NCBI GenBank assembly: GCA_004292855.1
Contig: RDXN01000074.1
Coordinates: forward strand, 1 to 46,797
Source: Cytophagales bacterium
GTDB taxonomy: Bacteria > Bacteroidota > Bacteroidia > Cytophagales > Spirosomataceae
Length of the DNA stretch: 46,797 bases
Reading direction: 5' to 3'
A program made the position numbers and the translations under genes. Positions 8,530 through 16,699 of the stretch are shown one piece after another. How positions within the stretch are numbered: the first letter of the stretch is position 1; each line of letters opens with the position of its first letter. The notes under the pieces were generated by a model, which was not told where the DNA came from, ran no database searches, and saw only the letters and a program-made list of their open reading frames with translations.

Positions 8530-10467
8530 TTATTCGTCCACATATCCGCTGCCCATACGGTCAATGTAAAACAGCCGATTGTCGAGCCGGACCCGCGCGA
8601 TGCCCCGCCGAAAACTATACGCATGATCGAACGAGCAGGGAATAATCACCTGCCCACCTACGTTGATAAAGCCCCATTTGCCTTCTTTGCAAACCAATGC
8701 CCGCCCCTCCGAAAAGTTGCCGCCCTCATCGAACGTGGGCGGCACAACAACCTCACCCGCCTGATTGATGTAGCCGTACTTGCCGCCTTTTTTGATCAGG
8801 GCCAACCCCTCCGAAAACGGATACAGTACGCCCATCAGCAACGGCTCATACTGAAGCGGAATCACAACCTGCCCCTGTCGGTCGATATAGCCCGTGCGCC
8901 CGTGCAGTTGCACCAGGGCCAGCCCTTCCGAGAAATTGCCCGCATCGTCGTAGGTGGGCGGAACAACAACTTCTCCTCTTGGGTCGATGAACCCAAATTT
9001 ATCTCCCTGCTCCACCGCAGCCAAACCCTCCGAGAAGTTGAGTGCGTACGTAAACGGCCCCTCGATCACGACTTGCCCGCGCCGATCAATAAACCCGTAG
9101 CTATCGGCCTGCCGAATGCGAGCCAAGCCCCCAGAAAAAGGCCATCCAGCCTCAAACTGACCTGGAACCGCCAACTGACCCGACGTATTCAGAAACCCCC
9201 AGCCCGTGTTTCGGCGCACGAGGGCCATTCCCTCCTGAAACATACCAGCCTCGGCAAATCGGTCGGGCGTAAGCGACTGTCCGGTAGTGTCGATATGGTG
9301 ATACCCGTTGGGCGAACGGACGACGGCCAACCCCTCCGAAAACTCGCGGGCTTCGTCGTACAAGAGCGGAATCTGTAGTCCGCCCTGCTGGTTGACATAG
9401 CCAAACTTACCCCCGGACCGGATCATGGCCAAGCCCTCCGAAAACACCCCCACATCGTCGTATTGGCAGGCGACAATCACCTGCCGATTGTTGTTCACAA
9501 AACCCCAACGACCTTTTTGCCGGTACGGAATCAGCCCCAGCATGTCCATTTGGGCGTCGCGAGCCAGCAGGGTTCGGAGGCTCAGAATCGGCCCAACGGG
9601 GGCATTTATGGCAAATTCGAGCAGGGCAAGCCTTGCTCTGATGGCGGGAACGGGCAGTTGCCGAACCTGTTGCCAGCGCACACTCGCGCCGGGGTTTTCG
9701 AGGTCGGTGGGTTCAAAAATCAGGCTGTCCATCGGGCTGAACAGGTCGGAAGTATGGCTCAGGGCGTGGAGTTCGAGCGAGAGCAACAGCAGGCTGAAAT
9801 CGTCCAGATGAGCGTCGTACTGCTGCGGTTGGCGGTCGGGGTGCCGGTAGGGGGGGGAGCCAAGTTCGGGCGAGGGCAGGCCGTGGAGGGCGGGCACGTA
9901 ACACCCGTCGTAGTCGATCAGGCGGAGCGTTCCGTCCGTTGCCACCATGATGTTGTCGGGCTTGAGGTCGCCGTGGGCGAAGGGTTGGGCCAGGAGCCAG
10001 TTGGCCATCGCATCGAATCGGTGGGCAAGTTGCCGCAGGGCTACCCGGCCGGCGTTCCGGTGGTCGTTGGCTTCGCAGCAATGGGCTACGTAGGTTGCCA
10101 GGGTTTGCCCCTCGGCCCAGGGCATCGTCATCAGATCGAACTCGCCCGACTGTCCAAACCGCGTTTCGACCCAGAGTTCGGCGGGGTGGTAACCGATGGG
10201 CAACAGGTAGGGCGATGGGTTTTTCCGCAGGTAATCGGCAATGTGCTGCAAGCGTTCGCGCCGACGCGGCACATCCCGCAAAAAGCACCGCAGGGCCACC
10301 CAAGCCCCTGTTTCGGGGTTTTCCATCCGAAAAACCACTGCAAAGTTGCCACTGCTGAAATACGGCTGACCATCGGCTTTTCGCACGGGCTGCAACTGCC
10401 TGAGCTTGCTGAGGGTGTCGCTGGCGAGGTCAATAGCCTGAAGATATTCGCTAAAAGACGGGTACAT
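8530..10467 (-). CDS. Serine/threonine-type protein kinase with C-terminal WG repeats
   Basis: 645 residues, cytoplasmic. The kinase domain spans about 35-300: a glycine-rich region near 36-46 (YFSSGNFAVVFR), the catalytic loop HGDLKPDN at 165-172, and DYDG at 185-188 in the place of DFG. The position expected to hold the beta-3 ATP-binding lysine reads VALRC, with Arg at residue 60, so activity is uncertain. From about 313 to the end there are some ten WG repeats (GRWGFVN, GKFGYVN, TGWGFLN and so on, each followed by FSEGLA-type segments), thought to bind proteins or ligands. It is last in a four-gene unit with phosphatase, vWA and DnaJ-like genes, one base after the phosphatase stop. Probable role: the phosphorylating arm of a TerY-P-like switch attached to the T6SS operon. 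Confidence 0.85.
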   Translation of the reverse strand: MYPSFSEYLQAIDLASDTLSKLRQLQPVRKADGQPYFSSGNFAVVFRMENPETGAWVALRCFLRDVPRRRERLQHIADYLRKNPSPYLLPIGYHPAELWVETRFGQSGEFDLMTMPWAEGQTLATYVAHCCEANDHRNAGRVALRQLAHRFDAMANWLLAQPFAHGDLKPDNIMVATDGTLRLIDYDGCYVPALHGLPSPELGSPPYRHPDRQPQQYDAHLDDFSLLLLSLELHALSHTSDLFSPMDSLIFEPTDLENPGASVRWQQVRQLPVPAIRARLALLEFAINAPVGPILSLRTLLARDAQMDMLGLIPYRQKGRWGFVNNNRQVIVACQYDDVGVFSEGLAMIRSGGKFGYVNQQGGLQIPLLYDEAREFSEGLAVVRSPNGYHHIDTTGQSLTPDRFAEAGMFQEGMALVRRNTGWGFLNTSGQLAVPGQFEAGWPFSGGLARIRQADSYGFIDRRGQVVIEGPFTYALNFSEGLAAVEQGDKFGFIDPRGEVVVPPTYDDAGNFSEGLALVQLHGRTGYIDRQGQVVIPLQYEPLLMGVLYPFSEGLALIKKGGKYGYINQAGEVVVPPTFDEGGNFSEGRALVCKEGKWGFINVGGQVIIPCSFDHAYSFRRGIARVRLDNRLFYIDRMGSGYVDE

Positions 10468-10468
10468 G

Positions 10469-11278
10469 TTAGTCGATCAAAACCGCCGTGTAATCGTCCA
10501 GCCCCAGCAGGTCAAAGGCTCGAAGATTACTGATGAAAGCGGCAAAGCACCGCTCGGAGTCCAGTGCCTCACGCAGAGGTTGCCACACCATCGGATAAAA
10601 CAGGGAGGGTTCGGTGGGCCAGAATGCCAGGTGTTTAGCGGCCCGTTGGCCCAATGCCGAGGGCAGTTGGGCCAGCCGGAGCAGGTCGTCGTGGTTGCCC
10701 GACAGGGCATCGTGGGCCATCAGCACATACTGCCCGAGTGTATCCGACAATACGGCGTAGGCATTGCCCGGCTCGTGCATCCATGTCCCGCACGCAAAGC
10801 CCTCGGCCACGGGCGGGCTGTTCCAATTGAGCAGATACGGAGCCGTTGCAAACTGATCTAAACCCGACCGCCCACCCATAAACTCCTTGGTTAAGGGATT
10901 GAAACACAGGGCAACGGCATCGCCGTAGAGCATCCAGTGAATGTGTTCGGTTCGCTGATGCAACACCGCCAGTGTAGCCCCGGAGCCTTCGTCCAGAAAC
11001 TTGCGTTCGGTAAGGTAGTGTTCGGCAGCCTGCGGCCTGAATTCGGCAAAAAACGCCCCCCAGTAGTGATCCAGCCAGTTGGTCAGGCCCGTTATCGTCT
11101 GGATGGGGTCGTTGACGCGGGCCACCAGAAACCGCGCCCATTCGCCCGCATACAGGCCCGTGCCACCCGCGCCATCGGCCACGGCCCATTGGCCTTCCGT
11201 GGGAGCCACATAAAAGGCGTCTTCATTGTGAGGAAACAAAGGGGCTTCCTTGCCCAGGGTCTGCACGCGGGTGATCAT
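10469..11278 (-). CDS. PP2C-family protein phosphatase
   Basis: 269 residues from the ATG at 11278, which overlaps the vWA gene's stop as ATGA; the frame is open further upstream but only as an overlap of that gene. Metal-binding PP2C motifs are present: NED at 18-20, VADGAGG at 33-39, YGDAVAL in the middle, and the final LDDYTAVLID (D261, D262). The enzyme should remove phosphate from Ser/Thr, with Mn or Mg bound by these aspartates. It is translationally coupled to the vWA gene and followed one base later by the kinase, giving the kinase/phosphatase/vWA trio that defines TerY-P modules. The likely substrate is the partner vWA or a T6SS protein; that is inference. Confidence 0.85.
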   Translation of the reverse strand: MITRVQTLGKEAPLFPHNEDAFYVAPTEGQWAVADGAGGTGLYAGEWARFLVARVNDPIQTITGLTNWLDHYWGAFFAEFRPQAAEHYLTERKFLDEGSGATLAVLHQRTEHIHWMLYGDAVALCFNPLTKEFMGGRSGLDQFATAPYLLNWNSPPVAEGFACGTWMHEPGNAYAVLSDTLGQYVLMAHDALSGNHDDLLRLAQLPSALGQRAAKHLAFWPTEPSLFYPMVWQPLREALDSERCFAAFISNLRAFDLLGLDDYTAVLID

Positions 11279-12246
11279 CGGTCGGCCCGGAAGTTTACGG
11301 CAAACGCCCCGTTTTGCTGGGTGGGCGTGCCAATGTTCATGAATTTCACCAGCGCATCCATATCGGTGTTGCTGCACATGCCCACATACCGGGCGCGTTG
11401 ATCCAGCCCAAACAGGCCCGCAATGTCGGCATGGTACGAAGCAGGCATCTCGCTCGACAGGTCGTAGAGGAGCCGGGCCTGCGGGTCGTCGGCGAGGTCG
11501 CGGACGTGCCCTGGAAACTGAACCGACTTGCCCGTTTCGTCGGATAAGTGGATGTTCATCAGCAATATAGGCCCGTCGAGGGTGTGCAGTTGCCGAATTC
11601 GGTCGGCGCAGTCGAGGAGTTCGTCGGCGGTGGCATCGGTGGCCACGCCATCGGTAATATTGATCACCGTGGGTGGATAAACGTCCTTCCCTGCCTGTGT
11701 GGCCACCCACGTTTGCAGCAGCGATTCGGCCAGGAGCAACGCGCTTTTCATGGGCGTTTTGTAGCGGGCCACAGGTTCGAGCCAAATCGGGCGTTTCTCG
11801 GTCGTGCGAATCACCCGGTCGCGGATTCGGCGTTCCACAACGCTCTCTTCCTCGCGGACGGTAGCCCGCAGCAGTTCGGCAGGACTCAGAAACGGCTGGT
11901 TGGCCCACGCGCCCGTCCAGAGCAGATTGGCGTGTTCGGCCCCGCCGTAACCAATCAGCGATACGTCGTAATAATGCCGGATTTCGTCGCCTTTCTGCGA
12001 GCGGAGCAGGAGTTCCAGCAGCGTTTGGTTCACAATCTGGGCCACGGCTTCGGCTTTGGAGCAGGCCAGGCCCCGGTAGTGGGTTGGCTCGCTCATCGAC
12101 CCCGATTGGTCGATCAGAAACACAAAGGCCGTGGGGTTTTGCCGCATGATGCTCGCCGTGTAGGGCGTGGCTTTCATGGGTTGTTTCAACGCTTGTTGCA
12201 GGGCTAAACTGGCTGAAGGTGAGGGGGTGACGGGTACGAGGTTCAC
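11275..12246 (-). CDS. von Willebrand factor A domain protein, TerY-like
   Basis: 323 residues starting with GTG, which overlaps the DnaJ-like gene's stop as GTGA. The vWA domain covers about 38-260. The MIDAS motif DxSxS is intact as D46-Q-S48-G-S50 in FLIDQSGSM, and the second metal-site segment reads NITDG near 195. No signal peptide or membrane span, so cytoplasmic. TerY-type vWA proteins act as metal-dependent binding scaffolds next to a PP2C phosphatase and a kinase. The C-terminal ~60 residues (DLSSEMPASYHADIAGLFGLD onward) describe the surface around Hcp-sized partners in no way I can identify. Confidence 0.85.
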   Translation of the reverse strand: MNLVPVTPSPSASLALQQALKQPMKATPYTASIMRQNPTAFVFLIDQSGSMSEPTHYRGLACSKAEAVAQIVNQTLLELLLRSQKGDEIRHYYDVSLIGYGGAEHANLLWTGAWANQPFLSPAELLRATVREEESVVERRIRDRVIRTTEKRPIWLEPVARYKTPMKSALLLAESLLQTWVATQAGKDVYPPTVINITDGVATDATADELLDCADRIRQLHTLDGPILLMNIHLSDETGKSVQFPGHVRDLADDPQARLLYDLSSEMPASYHADIAGLFGLDQRARYVGMCSNTDMDALVKFMNIGTPTQQNGAFAVNFRADR

Positions 12247-12983
12247 GGCATTAGTTCGTTGCGTAACTGGTCAAGCTGGGCAAGACATCGGCGTTCAAGT
12301 TCGTCAAAATGGGTGGTTAAATCAATCGCATCGGTGGTCATGATCCGGTAGGCTTCGCTCTGACGGAGGGTGGCCAACTCGCGTACCAGCGCGTCGTGTG
12401 TTTGGGTCAACCGTTTCTGAATCCGTTCCAGTGCCTCCGGGTCCGGGTCCGGTCCAGGCAAATCCAGAAACGGCAGACCATCTTCCAGATCAGCAAGCAG
12501 GTCGCTCACGGCTTCGAGATCGTCGCGGGCATAGGCTGCGTTTAGCTGGCTCATCACCTCCGTAGCGCGGGCCTCACGCTCGGCATCGCCCGCAAACCGG
12601 TCGGGATGTGCGAGCGACACGGCCTGCCGGTAGAGTTTTTTGAGAGTATCAGGGGCGGGTTGGTTGGTTGATTGGTTACTGGTAAGGTGTTGCCGAAACT
12701 GTTCACTGCTCACTGCTCTCTGCCGAAGCGTCGGTGATGCGGCATTCCGACCGTCCCTGTTTTCTGTAAATCTGTCCTGTTCCGAGCGTCGGCGCGAAAA
12801 AGTAGCCTGTTTTTGCTGCACTGCCTGCCTGAGTTCCTGGAGTTGGGCGGTTAAGGCCCCCAAACGCACATTCAGCAACTGATCGTATTGGTCGATTAGT
12901 TGCTGAACGTGGCCGCGCTCGGTTTTCAGGCGGGCAATGGCGGCTTGGAGGTGGCGGAGATTGGCGAGCAGAGCCGATGGCAT
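12243..12983 (-). CDS. Coiled-coil protein with a DnaJ-like domain
   Basis: 246 residues. A long N-terminal coiled coil (about 8-75, dense in Leu, Gln and Arg) is followed by a J-domain-like segment at about 110-165 containing TLKKLYRQAVSLAHPDRF with HPD at 126-128, the triad that stimulates Hsp70 ATPase. A second helical region closes the protein. It is not a full DnaJ, since it lacks the G/F-rich and zinc-finger parts. It opens the coupled unit DnaJ-like, vWA, PP2C, kinase (overlaps GTGA and ATGA). It probably acts as an adaptor or Hsp70 co-chaperone for that module. Confidence 0.75.
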   Translation of the reverse strand: MPSALLANLRHLQAAIARLKTERGHVQQLIDQYDQLLNVRLGALTAQLQELRQAVQQKQATFSRRRSEQDRFTENRDGRNAASPTLRQRAVSSEQFRQHLTSNQSTNQPAPDTLKKLYRQAVSLAHPDRFAGDAEREARATEVMSQLNAAYARDDLEAVSDLLADLEDGLPFLDLPGPDPDPEALERIQKRLTQTHDALVRELATLRQSEAYRIMTTDAIDLTTHFDELERRCLAQLDQLRNELMP

Positions 12984-12998
12984 CGGACGTTTAGCTAC

Positions 12999-13847
12999 TT
13001 ATTTATTTTTCCTGAAGACCTTGATAAACCGCTGTGCCCGCGATGGTTTTGGCTGAACAACAACGTGGTTTGCCCGATCTTCCCTTCCGTTCTGATCCAT
13101 ATTAATTTGGGCATTCTGCTGGATGTTTTTGGCCACATCGATCATGGCCCACAAGTCGGGTTCCTGATCCCACGGAGCCTGTACCCGAACAGCATTCAGA
13201 TAGAAGAACAGCTTATTCCCGTAAAGCAGCCTGTTTTTGTAGCACTTCCGCAGTTCGGAATACGTAATGGGCAAGATCCGCTGATTGCCATTATTTACGT
13301 TAACATACAGTTGCTTGAAAACGATTGGCTCATAGTCGATGCAAGTGCCGTTATTATCAACATCCAGGATAAAATGAACGCGACGGTTCATTTGTAGGAT
13401 AAAATAATCCAGCCCGAATTTGCAGGCCCGCCTGAAGGCAAGGTAGTCGCTCTGCCCATTGTTATTTAGGCGTTTCTTCTCGTTCATCACCGTATTCATC
13501 GCCGTGTGCGGGTTGTATTTATGCCCGGCGAGCAGATCATAGTACTGCTTTACGGCCTGAACCTGCGGTTGATTGTTGCGAATGGGTGAGTTAGTATGCC
13601 AAAAATCCATGGCATTCTCACCCGCCTGCGCGTTGGGGCCTCTAAAATGACCCATCACGGTAGGTGCGTTGAACGTGCGGTTGTTGTAGTGGTCGCAAAT
13701 AAGGAAATTTCCCTCATCCATCAGTTCTCTTCCCGTTCGACCCAAAATACCCTGCGGCAATGTGTCCACATATCGTTCTCTGGGTTGGCTGATGCCGTAA
13801 ATCACATCGCCCGCCAGATACAACTGGTTAAACGCCCATCCAATCAT
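12999..13847 (-). CDS. Putative effector or effector-associated protein, SELR-motif type
   Basis: 282 residues with no signal peptide or clear membrane span and a basic C-terminus (SRAQRFIKVFRKNK). The recognisable core is HFILD at 158-162, about 30 residues before ITYSELRKCYKN at 194-205. I recall this spacing (HFILD, then a TGSELRxIYR-like motif) from uncharacterised C-terminal parts of bacterial toxins and effectors, but cannot name a family. The gene is AT-richer than its neighbours and is the last of three such genes lying between the T6SS operon core and the kinase/phosphatase unit. Secretion by the T6SS is inferred from position alone. Confidence 0.5.
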   Translation of the reverse strand: MIGWAFNQLYLAGDVIYGISQPRERYVDTLPQGILGRTGRELMDEGNFLICDHYNNRTFNAPTVMGHFRGPNAQAGENAMDFWHTNSPIRNNQPQVQAVKQYYDLLAGHKYNPHTAMNTVMNEKKRLNNNGQSDYLAFRRACKFGLDYFILQMNRRVHFILDVDNNGTCIDYEPIVFKQLYVNVNNGNQRILPITYSELRKCYKNRLLYGNKLFFYLNAVRVQAPWDQEPDLWAMIDVAKNIQQNAQINMDQNGREDRANHVVVQPKPSRAQRFIKVFRKNK

Positions 13848-13934
13848 TGTCGTAGTCTTTTAGAGGTTAAAAAAGGTGTTGTTGGGTTAATAAACCCTGT
13901 GTTTATCCTAGTCAACGACAGGCAGGTAAGGCCG

Positions 13935-15071
13935 TTAAAGCCAGCCCAGATACGTCATTCTGTCGAGAACACCCTGAGGAATCTGTTTTTGGGCATTCAC
14001 AACAGGGGGAGGGGGGGGCACAACAGGTTGAGGGGGTGGGGGGGCCTGTTGCCCTCTAATCGGAGCTACCCGGCGTTGGCCCATCTGTGGAAATGCTCTC
14101 TGAGCGCGTCGTTGTTGGCCCATATTGAAGCCATTAGCCCGGTTCCCCTGATGCCCACCCACACGCTGCCACGGGTTTTGATACTGCCGTACCTTCCCCT
14201 GCAAATAGACTCTTAACTGCTGTGCGCCAGCGGCCAATCCCTGCTGAAAGTTGGTAGCGTAATCTAGGTATAAAGTTCTGATTGAAGTACTGTCGGCCTG
14301 GAATCGTTGACCGTTTACGATAATTGTGAAAGCAGTAGCCTCTGTACGAGCTAATGCTCTGCCCAATTCTATCCCTACATTACTCGTGATATTGTGAGCA
14401 TATTGCCGCATTAACGCAGGATCGATTAGAATCCGCAACTCTTCGTAACCACCCCCAACAGCTAAATTCGAGAACCCACCCCCGGCATTCGTACCACTGG
14501 GGTCCCACGTATCCATGCCGATGACCACATTATTCACGAACATGATATTCCCTTTGTTTACCCAATAACCCTCTCGATCAAAACGGTCGTTGTTCCCATT
14601 AAACAAATCGACAGCAGCAACCTTGCCCAAATCGAACCACTTGGTTTCATCAAGCAGCATTTTTACAGTCTTTTTAACTTTTAACTGATTGTCTCTTGTA
14701 AATCCACCAACGGTCTCTTCATAGCTAGTATCAGTTAAATCGTTGACTTTTAGCATCTTTACCCAATTCAACTGTCTGTCGATATGCATCAAACTGTCAG
14801 GAGTAATTAGACGCGCCCTAACTGCCCGCTTAAATTCGTCGATCTCTGGATCTTGCATCAATTTGACATTAACCAAATTATGGCTAACATTCTTCATTGT
14901 TTTGCTCGTCCAAACGATAGAAACCTTAGCATGGTCATTGTTTTCGCCCAATGGCTCTCCTTTTACGACCAGATCCGGGCCGTTTGTATGGGTAATGAAA
15001 TAGATTGGCTTACCATCGAGATGCCTGATCGCCGTGATGGAATTGGGTTGAATGAGCGGAACGCTGTTCAT
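13935..15071 (-). CDS. Putative effector with an atypical kinase-like domain
   Basis: 378 residues. Residues 32-39 (PDLVVKGE) put a lysine, K37, on a predicted beta strand like the ATP-binding lysine of kinases. Residues 155-178 read DLFNGN, then NDRF (161-164) and KGN (173-175), and a further D at 187 lies in GMDT. The order N-D-R, N, D matches the catalytic loop and metal-binding Asp of HipA, PI3/PI4-kinase and Fam20-like folds. The tail is Gln/Arg-rich, then has two polyproline runs (about 343-357), suggesting a flexible end. The gene is AT-rich and sits between two other putative effectors in a T6SS operon. Kinase fold: moderate confidence. Effector role: inference. Confidence 0.5.
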   Translation of the reverse strand: MNSVPLIQPNSITAIRHLDGKPIYFITHTNGPDLVVKGEPLGENNDHAKVSIVWTSKTMKNVSHNLVNVKLMQDPEIDEFKRAVRARLITPDSLMHIDRQLNWVKMLKVNDLTDTSYEETVGGFTRDNQLKVKKTVKMLLDETKWFDLGKVAAVDLFNGNNDRFDREGYWVNKGNIMFVNNVVIGMDTWDPSGTNAGGGFSNLAVGGGYEELRILIDPALMRQYAHNITSNVGIELGRALARTEATAFTIIVNGQRFQADSTSIRTLYLDYATNFQQGLAAGAQQLRVYLQGKVRQYQNPWQRVGGHQGNRANGFNMGQQRRAQRAFPQMGQRRVAPIRGQQAPPPPQPVVPPPPPVVNAQKQIPQGVLDRMTYLGWL

Positions 15072-15140
15072 AATTTTTAGTTTTAAAAAGCCGTTGGAAA
15101 TAAACAGGTATCACGCCTGCAATCGCTTAACTCGACTAGC

Positions 15141-16490
15141 TTATGCATCCATTGGTAACTTACGCTGGCAGTCGGGGTCTTTCAAGTTTTGATTTGTCAC
15201 AAACTTACTTGCTGGCAAAAGGTGGGTGTATTTAACGTTTCCCACTTTTGTTATGGTTACTAGTTCTCTGTTCCTGTTCCTTTCCTGATAGGAGTACTCC
15301 TCCCTACTGTATTCGGTTATGGTAACTGTACATTGGGAGAGATCAACCCCATCGTGGTATAGTATACTTATACATTTGTGTACTTGACTGCGATTCGGTT
15401 TATAATGACCACTGTCGTTGTCAATGCCCATCAGTCGTCCATCTTTAATGGTGATCTTACCGGCACAAATAACATCGCCCGCAGCGTTGAACGAGGAATG
15501 GTTAAAACGGTTGGCTTTGGCGCGGCCCTCCGGAAGATCGGCCTCCTGCACTAGCCCATCCAGTATTTTGAATATGATATTGCCATACTTATCCATCGCG
15601 TACAGATTAGGATACTCCTTATCTTTTGCGTACGTCTGGGTTGTAATAAGCTGATTATTAACATCGTAAAGAAGCCCATCGTGACCAGGTATAGCCATGT
15701 GGGCGTATCGGCTGTTTCTGGACAGCACATCAAAATCTCTTCGTTGGTTGCCGACGTTTGCTATCTGATCCAGAAGGGTATATTCTTCCATGGTTAGGTT
15801 ATCGATACCATTGCGGAAAACTTTCTGAATCGTGCGATTTGCCATGTTCGTGAAGTTATTCTGCTCCTGTTGTGATTGCTGTGCCAGGAAACTGGGTCTG
15901 TTAAAATTATTCTCCGTTATCTTCTGTCGTTTAATACCGTCAAATACATCACTGACTTGGTTGGCCGAAATAGACGTTTTTGCTTTATTTTTATCTTTAT
16001 TGTGCAAGTACATGGTCCGTTCAATCTGGTAGTGAGAATCCATACTGATAGTCTGTTTCCCATGTCTACGGGTGTCCCCTCCAAATCCGTGCATTCCTAA
16101 TGTACGGAGTTTATTATTGTTGAAGTTGATTTTGCCACGGTTATCAGCTGTATAAAGGTCATGGATAAGCAATAATTCATTGAGGTCATACAGAGCACTG
16201 TTTGCAAGACTGCTGATGGCTTGTTTCCTTTTTCCGAAAACCTTGTTCTCCACTCGTTTACCAAATAGCCCTTTTGTTACAATAGCCTTTCCCTTTTTTT
16301 TATTCAACCAGCCCAGACAGGCATCAATGATGCCATGTAATAAGAGAACGTGAGCCTGCGGAGTTCCTTTACTTCCACTCCAATAGGCTTGCAACGCATT
16401 GTCGACACGTTCAATTTGCGGCCCACGCGACCGTTTCACAATCGAGTTGTTATCGGTTGCTTCTTTAAAAGCTTCCCATTTAATTATCAT
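15141..16490 (-). CDS. Putative effector, SGHY-motif protein
   Basis: 449 residues, soluble, rich in Asn, Lys and Gln, and the most AT-rich coding sequence of the region. The N-terminal half is helical with a Lys-rich patch near 64-90. The C-terminal half holds a compact domain: LYAMDKYGNIIF (297-308), HSSF (331-334), ICAGKITIKDG (341-351) and SGHYKP (360-365). I recall the HSSF/AGE/SGHYxP pattern from uncharacterised domains of bacterial toxins and secreted effectors, without a known activity. It opens the three-gene AT-rich cassette, 41 bases after the 55-residue membrane protein gene. No immunity gene is obvious beside it. Confidence 0.5.
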   Translation of the reverse strand: MIIKWEAFKEATDNNSIVKRSRGPQIERVDNALQAYWSGSKGTPQAHVLLLHGIIDACLGWLNKKKGKAIVTKGLFGKRVENKVFGKRKQAISSLANSALYDLNELLLIHDLYTADNRGKINFNNNKLRTLGMHGFGGDTRRHGKQTISMDSHYQIERTMYLHNKDKNKAKTSISANQVSDVFDGIKRQKITENNFNRPSFLAQQSQQEQNNFTNMANRTIQKVFRNGIDNLTMEEYTLLDQIANVGNQRRDFDVLSRNSRYAHMAIPGHDGLLYDVNNQLITTQTYAKDKEYPNLYAMDKYGNIIFKILDGLVQEADLPEGRAKANRFNHSSFNAAGDVICAGKITIKDGRLMGIDNDSGHYKPNRSQVHKCISILYHDGVDLSQCTVTITEYSREEYSYQERNRNRELVTITKVGNVKYTHLLPASKFVTNQNLKDPDCQRKLPMDA

Positions 16491-16531
16491 AGCAGCGTTA
16501 AATTGGTTTTACTGTCGAACAAAAGCTACAC

Positions 16532-16699
16532 TTACCCCTGTAATCGCTTCAACTCCTGCCGCGCTTGCCGGATGCGCTCGTCCAATGCACGGAGTGGGTC
16601 GCGAAACTGCCAATAGCCCAGTCCGTAGCCCGCGCCAAAAGCGAGAGCCAGCAGAATGAGCATTTCGGTCAGAGCGACCCAGGGGTTTAGCGGGTTCAT
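16532..16699 (-). CDS. 55-residue membrane protein with a coiled-coil tail
   Basis: A small gene starting at ATG 16699, which overlaps the stop of the helix-hairpin-helix gene as ATGA, and ending TAA at 16532-16534. Residues 9-30 form one membrane span rich in Leu, Ala and Gly (ending GAGYGLGYW); residues 33-54 are a charged helix (DERIRQARQELKRLQ). The overlap with the preceding gene and the good membrane-plus-coiled-coil pattern argue that it is real. It likely forms a pair with the preceding single-span protein in the inner membrane. Function unknown. Confidence 0.65.
   Translation of the reverse strand: MNPLNPWVALTEMLILLALAFGAGYGLGYWQFRDPLRALDERIRQARQELKRLQG

Noticed and set aside
9463-10533. 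356-codon plus-strand frame opposite the kinase gene
   Set aside because: Antisense to a kinase with clear motifs; low-complexity shadow sequence.
11279-11908. Upstream extension of the phosphatase frame
   Set aside because: Lies wholly within the vWA gene; ATG 11278 with ATGA overlap and NED motif shortly after is the sensible start.
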